A DNA stretch of 64,000 nucleotides from Prauserella shujinwangii (GCF_003001955.1 NZ_PVNH01000005.1:186001-250000), one strand, 5' to 3'; positions 1 to 8,673 are shown, counted from the stretch's first letter. A program made the numbers and translations. The notes: generated by a model from the letters alone, not told the origin.

Positions 1-353
1 TTCAGGAACTGGATGGTCTGCTGCTGGCGGTCGTCGCCGTCCATCTCCCAGAACCGGTGCGCCGCGGCGGTCGTGGGGACGAGGCTCGCGAGGAGCGCGC
101 CCGCGGCCAGGCGGGGGAACTTGCCCAGGGCCAGCAGCGTGCCCGCGGCGAGCTTCACGGCCCCGTCGATGCGGACGAGCGTGACCGGGTCGGTGGGCAC
201 CGCCTCCGGAACGGAGTCGCCGGCCTGGTCGACGGTCTTGTCGATCACGGGCTTGACGGCCTGTGCGTGGCCCTCCGCGTCGCGCAGGGCATTGATGCCG
301 CCGGTGATGAACATGGACGCGAGAAGCGGGCGCGCCACTCGACGGAGAATCAT
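1..353 (-). CDS. DoxX family membrane protein (partial, C-terminus beyond window)
   Basis: About 117 N-terminal residues are visible. They begin MILRRVARPLLASMFITGG, continue with two hydrophobic stretches, and reach a HRFWEMDGDDRQQQTIQFL motif. A His-Phe/Trp motif followed by a charged patch and a final helix is typical of actinobacterial DoxX-like four-helix membrane proteins. The family is linked to redox homeostasis, but the substrate of this member cannot be read. The ATG at 353 has a purine-rich Shine-Dalgarno sequence (aggaagg) about 6 nt upstream. The gene is monocistronic at this end and faces the terminator of the glycerophosphodiesterase. The rest lies outside the window. Confidence 0.8.
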   Translation of the reverse strand, partial: MILRRVARPLLASMFITGGINALRDAEGHAQAVKPVIDKTVDQAGDSVPEAVPTDPVTLVRIDGAVKLAAGTLLALGKFPRLAAGALLASLVPTTAAAHRFWEMDGDDRQQQTIQFL

Positions 354-436
354 CGCGACCTTCCTGTCTGCCGGGTTAGCTTGCGCCCGGAAGCTACCCG
401 CTCTCCGCCCACTTCACTCCTCGGCGCGCTAGCGAC

Positions 437-476
437 CTCTACCCCTGTCTAGCGTGTGGACTAGACAGGGGTAGAG
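437..476 (-). terminator. Hairpin terminator after the glycerophosphodiesterase gene
   Basis: The two 16-bp arms (437-452 and 461-476) are perfectly complementary around an 8-nt loop. The hairpin starts 14 bp beyond the stop codon of the minus-strand gene ending at 491. There is no strong U-tract, which is normal for actinobacterial terminators. Confidence 0.7.
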
Positions 477-490
477 AAGGCTAGGTGCCG

Positions 491-1546
491 CTAGCAGCGA
501 CCGCGCTCCGGGTAGGCCTTCGGCAGCTTGAACCCGCGCTCGGCGGCCACCTCACGCAACCGGTCCGGGTAGTCGGTGATGATCCCGTCGACGCCGTCGT
601 CGATCAGCTTGTGCATGGTCGCCTTGTCGTTGACCGTCCACGGCACCACCTTGATCCCGGCCGCGTGCGCCTCCTCGACCAGTTCCCTGGTCGTGAAGGG
701 GACGTAGCCCGGGTCGGTCACCGAGCCACCCTGCGGGTTGCCATGCACGGGGGAGAGGGCGCTGGCACCGAACGTGCGCACCGCCCGCACCGGGCTGCCG
801 CCGAAGTCGTCGATGTCCAGCCCGCCGAGCCACGGCGACTTGCCTGGCTGCCCGACCTGCAGGAAGTTCGGCACGGTGAGCGCGACCAGCGGGAACTCCG
901 GCGCGCGCTCGCGCATCAGCATCAAGGTGCCCCAGTCGAAGCTCTGGATCGTCACGTTGCGCGCGAAGCGGGACTGGCGGACCTCGCGCACGACACGGTC
1001 GACGAACTGCTCACGCGGCGCGGTCTCGTGCGGTGCCGCCGCCTCCACCTTGGTCTCGATGTTGAAGCGGAGGTGCCACGCCCGGTGCTCGCGCGCGAGC
1101 GCGAACAGCTCGGCGAGCGTCGGCATCTTCGCACCGGGCGAGAGCCGCTGGTCCGGATGGCCGGGCAACCGCTGCGAGCCGCAGTCGAGCGTCCGCACCT
1201 GGGCGAACGTGAGGTCCTTGATGTACTTGCCCGCGTAGGGGTACTCCGGGTCACCCGGGGTCACCGGAGCGGTGTCGGCGCACTTCGCCGGGTTGATCCT
1301 GCGGTCGTGGGTGATCACGTCGCGACCGTCCTCGGTGATCTGGATGTCCAGCTCCAGCGTGGTCACCCCGAGCTCCATCGCCCGCGCGAACGCGTCGAGG
1401 GTCCCCTCCACGGTGAGCCCGAGCCCGCCCCGGTGGGCCTGGATGTCGAGCTCCTTCGGATGCACGCGGGTGCCCGCCTGCGCGGTCGCGCCGCCGAGCA
1501 GCGCGGCCACGAGGACCGCCACGAGCGTCCCCGATACACGTCTCAT
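491..1546 (-). CDS. Secreted glycerophosphodiester phosphodiesterase
   Basis: Predicted to hydrolyse glycerophosphodiesters, released from phospholipids or teichoic-acid-like polymers, to glycerol-3-phosphate and an alcohol. The 351-aa protein has an N-terminal signal peptide (about residues 1-25, cleavage near AQAG). The GDPD TIM-barrel follows, with the catalytic set visible: HRG at 38-40, the acidic residue in VEGT (48), ELD at 65-67 and HD at 80-81. The C-terminal barrel motifs (VPWTVND, GIITDYPD) are intact. A strong Shine-Dalgarno (gggaggtaa) precedes the ATG at 1546. It is transcribed alone and divergently from the AAA ATPase. The export signal suggests an extracytoplasmic phosphate- or glycerol-scavenging role. 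Confidence 0.92.
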   Translation of the reverse strand: MRRVSGTLVAVLVAALLGGATAQAGTRVHPKELDIQAHRGGLGLTVEGTLDAFARAMELGVTTLELDIQITEDGRDVITHDRRINPAKCADTAPVTPGDPEYPYAGKYIKDLTFAQVRTLDCGSQRLPGHPDQRLSPGAKMPTLAELFALAREHRAWHLRFNIETKVEAAAPHETAPREQFVDRVVREVRQSRFARNVTIQSFDWGTLMLMRERAPEFPLVALTVPNFLQVGQPGKSPWLGGLDIDDFGGSPVRAVRTFGASALSPVHGNPQGGSVTDPGYVPFTTRELVEEAHAAGIKVVPWTVNDKATMHKLIDDGVDGIITDYPDRLREVAAERGFKLPKAYPERGRC

Positions 1547-1617
1547 CGCCTGTTACCTCCCAGTCGTCGGGTCGCCCGACCCTGACACGACCGAGTGACG
1601 TCCAAGCGAACCGCGAA

Positions 1618-1672
1618 TGTCATGAGTGGCTCGTTGCTGACGTGTTTCGCCCGTAACGAGCCACTCATGACA
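1618..1672. repeat. Intergenic palindromic repeat, GAGTGGCYCGTT type (copy 1)
   Basis: Perfect 18-bp inverted arms (1618-1635 and 1655-1672) flank a 19-bp spacer. The arm contains GAGTGGCTCGTT, nearly the same core as the hairpin at 42041-42083 (GAGTGGCCCGTT). It sits between two divergently transcribed genes, so here it is not a transcription terminator. It may be an operator or a dispersed extragenic repeat. Confidence 0.75.
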
Positions 1673-1735
1673 CGCGGGTAGCGGTTTCTGGCGGACTATC
1701 GCGCGAGAGCTAGAAAACCCAATAGTGTCCTAGCG

Positions 1736-2932
1736 ATGGACCCCGTGCGGAATCCGTTCGCCCCCGGAGCCGGACAGCGCCCGCCGGAACTGGCCGGGCG
1801 CGAACGCGAGCTGAAGGCCTTCGAAGTCGTGCTCGAACGGGTCTCGCGAGGGCGGCCCGAACGGAGCCTGGTGCTCACCGGGCTGCGCGGGGTGGGCAAG
1901 ACCGTGCTGCTCGGCGAGCTGCGTTCGATGGCGCTGCGCCGCGGCTGGGGTACCGGCAAGATCGAGGCCCGCCCCGACGCCGAGTTGCGCAGGCCGCTGT
2001 CGGCCGCGCTGCACCGGGCGGTCCGCGACCTCGCCGTACGCCACCGCGCGCCCGACCGGGTCGACGACGTCCTCGCGGTGCTGAAGGCGTTCGCGCTGAA
2101 GGCGAGCATGCCGGACACGAAGCTGCGCGACCGCTGGCAGCCCGGCATCGACGTGCCCGCGGCGCAGGGCAGGGCCGACTCCGGCGACATCGAGATCGAC
2201 CTGGTGGAGCTGTTCACCGACGTGGCCGAGCTGGCGGCCGACGTGGGCACCGGGGTGGCGCTGCTCATCGACGAGATGCAGGACCTCGCCCCTGGCGACG
2301 TGTCGGCGCTGTGCGCGGCCTGCCACGAGCTGTCCCAGTCGGGGGCGCCGCTCGTGGTGGTCGGTGCGGGCCTGCCCCATGTGCCCGCCGTGCTGTCGGC
2401 CTCGAAGTCGTACTCCGAGCGGCTGTTCCGGTACGCCAGGATCGACCGGCTGCAGCGCGCGGACGCCGACACCGCGGTGGTGGCACCGATCGAGCGGGAG
2501 GACGCCTCGATCACGCCGGAGGCACTCGACGCGCTGTTCACGACCTCGGGCGGCTACCCGTACTTCATCCAGGCCTACGGCAAGGCGGCGTGGGACGCCG
2601 CGCCCGCCGACCCGATCACCGCCGAGGACGTGCGCGTCGCCGCTCCGGAGGCGGAGGCCGAGCTGGCGGTGGGCTTCTTCGGCTCACGGTACGAGCGCGC
2701 GACGCCGGCCGAGCGCGAGTACCTGCTGGCGATGGCGGAGCTGACCCAGGGCCGGGACGAGAGCGCGGGCACCTCCGACGTGGCGGTCTACCTGGGCCGC
2801 AAGCCCTCGTCGCTGTCTCCCGCGCGGGACAGCCTGATGAAGAAGGGGCTCGTGTACTCCGCGGAGCGGGGGCACATCGCGTTCACGGTGCCGCACTTCG
2901 GCAACTACCTGCTCGGCCGCTCCCAGGACTAA
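1736..2932 (+). CDS. AAA ATPase (STAND/Orc1-like P-loop ATPase)
   Basis: A 398-aa P-loop NTPase with Walker A GLRGVGKT (49-56) and Walker B LLIDE followed by MQD (176-183), typical of the AAA_16/Orc1-like ATPases found alone in actinobacteria. The C-terminal part (about 320-398) looks like a winged helix: GRKPSSLSPARDSLMKKGLV followed by a basic/hydrophobic tail. The combination suggests a DNA- or protein-associated switch, but no partner is encoded next to it, so the function is unknown. The start is supported by a leaderless promoter pattern: TAGTGT at 1723-1728 lies 7 nt before the ATG and there is no Shine-Dalgarno sequence. Confidence 0.85.
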   Translation: MDPVRNPFAPGAGQRPPELAGRERELKAFEVVLERVSRGRPERSLVLTGLRGVGKTVLLGELRSMALRRGWGTGKIEARPDAELRRPLSAALHRAVRDLAVRHRAPDRVDDVLAVLKAFALKASMPDTKLRDRWQPGIDVPAAQGRADSGDIEIDLVELFTDVAELAADVGTGVALLIDEMQDLAPGDVSALCAACHELSQSGAPLVVVGAGLPHVPAVLSASKSYSERLFRYARIDRLQRADADTAVVAPIEREDASITPEALDALFTTSGGYPYFIQAYGKAAWDAAPADPITAEDVRVAAPEAEAELAVGFFGSRYERATPAEREYLLAMAELTQGRDESAGTSDVAVYLGRKPSSLSPARDSLMKKGLVYSAERGHIAFTVPHFGNYLLGRSQD

Positions 2933-3121
2933 GGATGCCTAGGGCTATCTAGCGTTGAATCTAGACAGTCCAATAAGGAGAGATAGCGGGCGATACCGCG
3001 ATTCGGCCGATGATCTTTCGGCGCGTAACGAGCATCACCGGACGATCAATGGCGACTTTGTGAAAAAAGGTGCATACTGGAGGACACAGCCGCCGAAGAC
3101 CCCAAGGGGATGCAGACACCG

Positions 3122-3286
3122 ATGAACAACATCGCCGCCAAGCTCCGTGCCCGCCGCGCCGAGGCGCGTACCCGCAGGGCGCTGAACCGGGCGATCGACA
3201 ACGCCGCGACCGCGACCGTCCACCAGGAGCTCATCGCGATCGCGCAGACGCGGCCGCGTCGCGGCCAGGGTTCGCGTGTGATCTAG
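3122..3286 (+). CDS. Small basic conserved-type protein (54 aa)
   Basis: A short reading frame beginning MNNIAAKLRARRAEARTRR and ending QGSRVI. It is strongly basic and helical, rich in Ala and Arg, with no signal peptide or cysteine. It has normal high-GC codon use, a purine-rich AAGGGGA about 11 nt before the ATG, and its own terminator downstream. An in-frame ATG at 3110 would add four residues. From memory, very similar 50-60-aa proteins are annotated as hypothetical in many actinomycetes. The composition would fit nucleic-acid binding, but nothing proves it. Confidence 0.6.
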   Translation: MNNIAAKLRARRAEARTRRALNRAIDNAATATVHQELIAIAQTRPRRGQGSRVI

Positions 3287-3341
3287 ATTACAATCAGTCG
3301 AGGGTGTAACGCCCCGCGAGGTGGCGTCGATACCCCTGATG

Positions 3342-3386
3342 ACCCCGTGATGCTGGCGGACCCCCGACCTGGCAGCATCACGGGGT
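3342..3386 (+). terminator. Rho-independent terminator
   Basis: The arms at 3342-3355 and 3373-3386 (accccgtgatgctg and its complement) form a perfect 14-bp stem with a 17-nt loop. A short T-containing run (tttccaattt) follows. It lies between the small basic protein and the MarR-GNAT gene and would end the transcript of the former. Confidence 0.75.
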
Positions 3387-3428
3387 TTCCAATTTCTGCG
3401 GGACTTCGACGCCCGGTTGCCCTATTCT

Positions 3429-3462
3429 TTGACCAAGTCAACGAATCTGTTGAGGTGGTCAA
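3429..3462 (+). promoter_or_regulatory. Imperfect 34-bp palindrome over the RBS and start of the MarR-GNAT gene
   Basis: The sequence opens with TTGACCA, closes with TGGTCAA, and contains an inner TCAAC/GTTGA pair, so the whole element is a near-palindrome. It covers the Shine-Dalgarno (gaggtgg) and reaches the first base of the ATG at 3462. Palindromes of this type are usual MarR binding sites, so autoregulation by the downstream gene is the simplest reading. Confidence 0.6.
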
Positions 3463-4403
3463 TGAACGACCTGGCCGAGCGGACGGCACACCTCCGCGCG
3501 TTCAACCGCTTCTACACGCGCCTGATCGGCGTCCTCGACGAAGGGCTGGTGGGCACGCCGTACTCCCTCGGCGAGAGCCGCGTGCTGTACGAGCTGGCCA
3601 GGGGCCGCGTCCGCGAGGTGACCGAGCTGCGGCGCCGCCTCGGTCTGGACGCCGGGTACGCCAGCAGGTTGCTCGCCAGGCTGGAGAACCGGGGATTGCT
3701 CGTCCGCGAGCGCTCCGAGACCGACGCCCGCAGGCAGACGGTCGAGCTGACCGAGGCGGGCCGCGCCGCGCAGGCGGAACTCGAACAGCGCACCGACACC
3801 CAGATCGGTGACCTCCTGCGCACCCTCGACGACCACGACCAGCAGCGCCTGCTCCGCGCCATGGGCACGATCACCGGACTGCTCGGCGAACGGCCGAGGG
3901 ACCGCACGCTCATGCTCCGGCCACCACGGCCGGGCGACTACGGCTGGGTCGTCCACCGGCACGGCGAGCTGTACGCACGGGAGTACGGGTTCGACGCCAC
4001 CTTCGAGGCGCTCGTCGCGGGCATCGTCGCCGACTACGCCGCCGCGGTGGGCGGGGAGGGCACGGGAGGCGCTGCCCGGCAGGCGGCATGGATCGCCGAA
4101 CTGGGCGGGGAACGCGTCGGCTCGGTGTTCTGCATGCCCGGTGCCGACGAGCACACGGCGAAACTACGGCTGCTGCTCGTCGAACCGGCGGGCCGCGGAT
4201 CCGGTGTCGGCAGGCGCCTGGTGGCCGAATGCGTCGAGTTCGCCCGCTCCGCCGGCTACTCCGCCCTGGAACTGTGGACCCAGCGGAACCTCACCGCGGC
4301 GCGCCGGATCTACACGGCCGCCGGGTTCGTCCTGACCAGCAGCACCCCGCACCACAGCTGGGGCAAGGACCTGGTCGCCGAGACCTGGCGGCTGTCGCTG
4401 TGA
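3462..4403 (+). CDS. MarR-GNAT fusion (HTH regulator with N-acetyltransferase domain)
   Basis: A 313-aa two-domain protein. Residues 1-145 are a MarR winged helix (ELRRRLGLDAGYASRLLARLENRGLL is the recognition region, with a DAR..TVELTEAG wing). Residues 150-313 form a GNAT acetyltransferase with the acetyl-CoA loop GRGSGVG at 244-250. Such fusions are known across bacteria; the acceptor is usually unknown. The ATG at 3462 is preferred over upstream in-frame codons because it has a good Shine-Dalgarno sequence and starts exactly at the MarR domain. The palindrome over the start suggests self-repression. It converges on the AhpD-like gene with a 13-bp gap. Confidence 0.9.
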   Translation: MNDLAERTAHLRAFNRFYTRLIGVLDEGLVGTPYSLGESRVLYELARGRVREVTELRRRLGLDAGYASRLLARLENRGLLVRERSETDARRQTVELTEAGRAAQAELEQRTDTQIGDLLRTLDDHDQQRLLRAMGTITGLLGERPRDRTLMLRPPRPGDYGWVVHRHGELYAREYGFDATFEALVAGIVADYAAAVGGEGTGGAARQAAWIAELGGERVGSVFCMPGADEHTAKLRLLLVEPAGRGSGVGRRLVAECVEFARSAGYSALELWTQRNLTAARRIYTAAGFVLTSSTPHHSWGKDLVAETWRLSL

Positions 4404-4416
4404 ACCACGCGAGCCG

Positions 4417-4989
4417 TCACCGGCCCATCGAGTAGAACTCCGGGTTCGGGCGCAGCGCGGTGAGGTGCGCCAGCCGGTTGGACATCGCGAACAGCGCCGT
4501 GATGGCGCCGACGTCCCAGATCTCGTCGTCGGTGAGACCCGCCTCCCTGGCCGCCGCGAGGTGCCGCTCACCGAACAGCGCCGAGTCCCGCGCCAGGGCC
4601 AGCGCCAGCGCCAGGTCGACGATCGCGCGCTGCCGCTCGTCCAGCTCCACCCGCCACGGGTTCGTCGCGACCCGGTCGGCCAGCTCGGGCTCCTTCGACC
4701 GGATCCGCAGGATCGCACCGTGCGCGACCACGCAGTACGTGCAGTGGTTGGCGCCGGACGTCGCCACGACCACCAACTCGCGCTCGGCCTTGCTCAGGCC
4801 GCTGGGCCGCTCCATGAGCGCGTCGTGGTAGTCGAGGAACGCCCGCAGCTCCGCGGGCCGGTGCCCCAGCGCACGGAAGATGTTGGGCACGAAGCCGGAT
4901 TTCTCCGCGACCGCCTCGATCCGCTCCCGCAGGTCCTCCGGCAGCTCCTCCGGTTCGACCGTGCCGAACCTGCTCACATCCGTATCCAT
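4417..4989 (-). CDS. AhpD-like peroxidase-related / carboxymuconolactone decarboxylase family protein
   Basis: A 190-aa all-helical protein of the AhpD/CMD superfamily with the redox centre HCTYCVVAHG (Cys83, Cys86, His90). Family members reduce peroxides or act as thiol-dependent reductases; the physiological partner here is not visible. The ATG at 4989 is chosen over the GTG at 4998 because a TAGCGT hexamer (4997-5002 on this strand) ends 7 nt before it, giving a leaderless start, and the hexamer would overlap the GTG. It is divergent from the YCII/ECF sigma pair across a short 77-bp gap, which could allow shared regulation. Confidence 0.85.
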   Translation of the reverse strand: MDTDVSRFGTVEPEELPEDLRERIEAVAEKSGFVPNIFRALGHRPAELRAFLDYHDALMERPSGLSKAERELVVVATSGANHCTYCVVAHGAILRIRSKEPELADRVATNPWRVELDERQRAIVDLALALALARDSALFGERHLAAAREAGLTDDEIWDVGAITALFAMSNRLAHLTALRPNPEFYSMGR

Positions 4990-5066
4990 GTCTGTCACGC
5001 TAACCGTGTCGATTCCCGTTGGTCTCGTTCGTCTGTATCTCGTCCATCGAGAGAACGGAGGCGACC

Positions 5067-5423
5067 ATGCCCAGCTACGTCGGATTCCTGCGCAACACCA
5101 CCGACGCCCTCGCGCACCTGAGCCCGGACGAGGCCCAGCGGACGCTGGAGCGCTACCTCGCCTGGAGCGCCGACAGGGAACGGGCGGGGCAGCTCGTGGC
5201 CAGCGACGGCCTGTCCAGGAGCGGCCGGGTGCTCCGGCTCGCCGACGGCACGCTGTCGTCGACCGACGGCCCGCACACGGAGGCGACCGAGATCGTCGGC
5301 GGGTACATCGTGCTCACGGCCGACGACCTCGACCAGGCCGAGAAGATGTTCGGCACGCACCCGCACCTCGCGTTCGGCCCGATCGAGATCCGCAAGGTCG
5401 GCGAGAACGGCTGCGAGGACTGA
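5067..5423 (+). CDS. YCII-related (DGPF domain) protein
   Basis: A 118-aa single-domain protein of the YCII/DGPF family. The central motif reads DGPHTEATEIVGGYIVLTADD, close to the family's G-P-F-x-E/T-x-KE pattern. The fold is a ferredoxin-like alpha/beta domain whose biochemical role is unsettled. A clear Shine-Dalgarno (ggagg) precedes the ATG. The following sigma-factor gene begins 2 nt after its stop, so the two are translationally linked. YCII proteins regularly pair with ECF42 sigma factors, and their role as partner or sensor is inferred from that association. Confidence 0.88.
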   Translation: MPSYVGFLRNTTDALAHLSPDEAQRTLERYLAWSADRERAGQLVASDGLSRSGRVLRLADGTLSSTDGPHTEATEIVGGYIVLTADDLDQAEKMFGTHPHLAFGPIEIRKVGENGCED

Positions 5424-5425
5424 CC

Positions 5426-6661
5426 GTGCGGGCGGCCGGCGTGGTCGAGCACCTGTTCCGGCACAGCTCGGGGCAGATCGTGGCCACGCTGGTCCGCACG
5501 CTCGGCCCCGACCGCCTCGACCTCGCCGAGGAGTCGGTGGCCGACGCGCTGGAGCAGGCACTGCGGACGTGGCCGCACGCGGGGGTGCCGGCGAACCCAC
5601 GGGGCTGGCTGTTCCGGGCCGCCCGCAACCGGGCGATCGACCTGCTCCGGCGCGAGCGGGCGCTGCGGGCCAGGCTGCCCGCGCTGGCGGAGCTGGGCTG
5701 CGCGGAGCAGCAGGGCGGCGACGCGGAACTCGCCCTGATGCTGCTCTGCTGCCATCCGGAACTGCCCCCTGCCTCGCAGGTCGCGCTGACCCTGAAAACG
5801 GTGGGCGGCCTCGGCGTCGACGAGATCGCCGCCGCATTGCTGACCAGGCCCGCGACCGTCGCGCAGCGGCTGACACGGGCCCGCCGGTGGCTGCGGGAGA
5901 GCGGCAACGCCATCGAGCTGCCGCCCTCAGCGGCGCTGGAACCGCGGGTGGACAGCGTGCTGGCGGTGTTGTACCTGCTGTTCAACGAGGGTTACGACGC
6001 CACGTCCGGCGAGGCGGCCGTGCGTGGCGAGCTGTGTGGCGAGTCGATCCGGCTGGGGCGGCTGCTGCTCGCCGACCGGCGCACCGACCTGCCCAGGGCC
6101 AGGGCGCTGGTGGCGTTGATGCTGCTCCAGGCCAGCCGGTTGCCCGCCCGGGTCGACGCAGGGGGCGACATCGTCCTGCTGGACGAGCAGGATCGCACGC
6201 GATGGGACCGGGCGATGATCGCCGAGGGCACCCGGTTGTTCGGTGCCTCCTGCACCGGGCCCGAGCTGTCGGCGTACCACGTGGAGGCGGCGATCGCGCT
6301 GTGTCACGCGGCGGCCGACGCCCCCGGCGACACCGACTGGCCCCGGGTGCTCGGTCTCTACGACCAGCTGGTGGCACTGCGCCCCGCACCGGTGACACGG
6401 CTCAACCGGGCGATCGCGCTCGGGATGGCGTACGGACCGGCCGAAGGCATCGCGGAGCTCGAGCGGCTGGAGGGCGACAAGCGGCTCGCGGCGTACGGCC
6501 CGCTGCCCGCCGCGCTCGGCGCGCTGTGGCTGCGCGCGGGGGAGCGCGAGCGGGCGGCCGCCTACTACCGCAGGGCCCTCGACCTGCCCGGCTCCGAGCC
6601 CCGGAAGCGGTTTCTGCGCCGCCGCCTCGCCGACTGCGCGGAGCGCGACCGCACCTCGTGA
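5426..6661 (+). CDS. ECF42-type RNA polymerase sigma factor with C-terminal TPR-like extension
   Basis: A 411-aa protein. Residues 1-75 are sigma region 2 (ending NPRGWLFRAARNRAIDLLRRE), about 105-155 is region 4 (LTLKTVGGLGVDEIAAALL...ATVAQRLTRARRWLR), and the rest is the long helical, TPR-like extension that marks ECF42 sigma factors. No anti-sigma factor is nearby, and in this group the extension itself is thought to control activity. The GTG at 5426 follows the YCII stop by 2 nt. The gene converges on the symporter gene with 9 bp between stops. Confidence 0.9.
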   Translation: MRAAGVVEHLFRHSSGQIVATLVRTLGPDRLDLAEESVADALEQALRTWPHAGVPANPRGWLFRAARNRAIDLLRRERALRARLPALAELGCAEQQGGDAELALMLLCCHPELPPASQVALTLKTVGGLGVDEIAAALLTRPATVAQRLTRARRWLRESGNAIELPPSAALEPRVDSVLAVLYLLFNEGYDATSGEAAVRGELCGESIRLGRLLLADRRTDLPRARALVALMLLQASRLPARVDAGGDIVLLDEQDRTRWDRAMIAEGTRLFGASCTGPELSAYHVEAAIALCHAAADAPGDTDWPRVLGLYDQLVALRPAPVTRLNRAIALGMAYGPAEGIAELERLEGDKRLAAYGPLPAALGALWLRAGERERAAAYYRRALDLPGSEPRKRFLRRRLADCAERDRTS

Positions 6662-6670
6662 GCGGGCTCG

Positions 6671-8314
6671 TCACGACGCCGCCACCGGCCTGAGGTCCTT
6701 GTCGTCCTCGTCGACGTGGTAGTCGCCCGGCTCGGTCGAGTCGATGCCGTTGAACACGTGGAACCGCCGCGCGACCACGGTCACCACCGCCGCCACGGCG
6801 AGGTTCGCGACCAGCGCCACGATGCCCACGTAGATCTGCGTCTCGGAGCCGGGGAACGGCTGCCAGCCGAACAGGTTCAGCTCCGCCAGCGGCAGCGCGG
6901 AGCCACCGAAGTGCTCCTTGCCTGCCGCCGGGTTGGGGATGCCGTACAGCAGGAGCAGGCCCCACGTCATGCCCGCCAGCCAGCCCGCGACCAGTCCCCA
7001 CACGTGGAACCACCGCGTGTACAGCGCGATCGCGACCGCCGGGAGCGTCTGCAGGATCATCACGCCGCCGATCAGCTGCAGGTCGATCGAGAACTGCGGG
7101 TCGATGAAGAGGATGAAGGCGACGGCGCCGAACTTCACCACCAGCGAGGCCAGCTTCGCCTGCCGCGCTTCCTGGGCCGGGGTCGCGTCGCGGTGCAGGA
7201 ACTCCTTGTAGACGTTGCGGGTCCACAGGTTCGCGGCCGCGATGGACATGATCGCGGCGGGCACCAGCGCACCGATGCCGATCGCCGAGAACGCGATCCC
7301 CGCGAACCACGCCGGGAACATGTCGTCGAACAGCTTCGGGACGATCGTGTTGGTGTCGGGCTCGCCGGTGGCCGCGTTGGTCAGCGCCTCGGTGCCCGCG
7401 GCGATGGCCGCGAACCCGAGCAGCGCCAGCAGCCCGAGCAGCACCGAGTAGGCCGGCAGCGCCGACATGTTGCGCTTGAGCACGTTCCGCCCGCGCGAGG
7501 CCAGCACCCCGGTGGCCGCGTGCGGGTAGAGGAACAGCGCCAGCGCCGAACCCAGCGCGAGCGTGGCGTACTGCAGCTGGTTGTTCCCGCTGAGCAGCAC
7601 GCCGTCCTTCGCCGACTCGGTCGAGGAGAACTTCTCCTCGGCCGCGGAGAAGATCGTGTCCCAGCCGCCGAGCTTCGCGGGCAGGTACAGCACCGCCACC
7701 AGGATCACCACGTAGATCAGCACGTCCTTGACGAACGCGATCAGCGCGGGCGCGCGCAGCCCCGACTGGTAGGTGTAGATCGCCAGGATCACGAACGCGA
7801 TCAGCAACGGGAGGTGGCCGAGGAAGCCGCCGGCGTTGAACCCCATCGTGCGCAGCACCGACTCCAGCCCCACCAGCTGCAGCGCGATGTACGGCATCGT
7901 GGCGACGATGCCGGTGAGCGCGACGAGGGTGGCCAGCAGGCGGGAGCCGTACCGGCCGCGCACGAAGTCGGCGGGGGTGACGTAACCGCGCGAGCGCGAC
8001 ACCGACCACAGCCGCAGCAGCGGCAGGAACACCAGCGGGTAGGCGATCACCGTGTAGGGCATCGCGAAGAAGCCCATCGCACCGGCGCCGAACAGCAGCG
8101 CGGGGACCGCCACGAAGGTGTAGGCGGTGTAGAGGTCACCGCCGATCAGGAACCAGGTGATCCACGAGCCGAACCTGCGGCCGCCGAGGCCCCACTCGTC
8201 GAGGTGCTCCAGCGTGCGCCCGGCCCGCCACCGGGAGGCGGCGAAGCCAAGCACGGTCACCAGCAGGAACAGCGCTCCGAAGATGATCAGCTCGGGCCAC
8301 TGCAGCTCGTTCAC
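6671..8314 (-). CDS. Sodium:solute symporter family permease (monocarboxylate-type, MctP-like)
   Basis: A 547-aa integral membrane protein with about 13 hydrophobic segments. It begins near LQWPELIIFGALFLLVTVLG and shows the SSF signature region around FLIGGDLYTAYTFVAVPALLFGAGAMGFFAMPY. The nearest functional type is MctP/YodF-like uptake of monocarboxylates or similar organic anions; the substrate is not proven. The GTG at 8314 overlaps the stop of the upstream DUF3311 gene by four bases, so the two are translationally coupled. DUF3311 small membrane proteins habitually accompany this symporter subgroup. The C-terminus is acidic and cytoplasmic (DEDDKDLRPVAAS). Confidence 0.88.
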   Translation of the reverse strand: MNELQWPELIIFGALFLLVTVLGFAASRWRAGRTLEHLDEWGLGGRRFGSWITWFLIGGDLYTAYTFVAVPALLFGAGAMGFFAMPYTVIAYPLVFLPLLRLWSVSRSRGYVTPADFVRGRYGSRLLATLVALTGIVATMPYIALQLVGLESVLRTMGFNAGGFLGHLPLLIAFVILAIYTYQSGLRAPALIAFVKDVLIYVVILVAVLYLPAKLGGWDTIFSAAEEKFSSTESAKDGVLLSGNNQLQYATLALGSALALFLYPHAATGVLASRGRNVLKRNMSALPAYSVLLGLLALLGFAAIAAGTEALTNAATGEPDTNTIVPKLFDDMFPAWFAGIAFSAIGIGALVPAAIMSIAAANLWTRNVYKEFLHRDATPAQEARQAKLASLVVKFGAVAFILFIDPQFSIDLQLIGGVMILQTLPAVAIALYTRWFHVWGLVAGWLAGMTWGLLLLYGIPNPAAGKEHFGGSALPLAELNLFGWQPFPGSETQIYVGIVALVANLAVAAVVTVVARRFHVFNGIDSTEPGDYHVDEDDKDLRPVAAS

Positions 8315-8586
8315 CTGCCGCTCCCCTCGTCGAGATCGTCGACGTCGAGCTCGCCGCGCGCGGGCGCCGTCGGCCTCTCCCTGGTCATGCGGTAGACGAG
8401 CGCGGTGCAGGCGACCCCGACCGCGATGCCCACGAACTGGAACCAGTAGAAGAACGGCATCCCGAACAGCGCGGGCTCCATCCGGTTGTAGAGGGGCGTG
8501 ATCAGGATCCAGAGCGGAATGATCAGGAGCAGGTTCCACGGGCTGAACCGCAGCCCGGGAGCCTTCCTGCCCGGCCGTGCCGACAT
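8311..8586 (-). CDS. DUF3311 small membrane protein, symporter accessory
   Basis: A 91-aa protein with two predicted transmembrane helices (about residues 17-32 and 44-64). Between them is the DUF3311 hallmark P-LYNRMEPALFGMPFFYWFQ, followed by a charged cytoplasmic tail. In this family the gene lies directly before an SSF permease and is assumed to help its assembly or function. A strong Shine-Dalgarno (ggggagg) precedes the ATG at 8586. The stop overlaps the permease start (GTGA). Confidence 0.88.
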   Translation of the reverse strand: MSARPGRKAPGLRFSPWNLLLIIPLWILITPLYNRMEPALFGMPFFYWFQFVGIAVGVACTALVYRMTRERPTAPARGELDVDDLDEGSGR

Positions 8587-8673
8587 GGTGCCTCCCCGTT
8601 CCTTCGCGTGTGCGTGTGCTGACGCGGCGTAGACCCTAAGGGCCGGACACCTCGCTCGGTAGGGTCATGCGCG

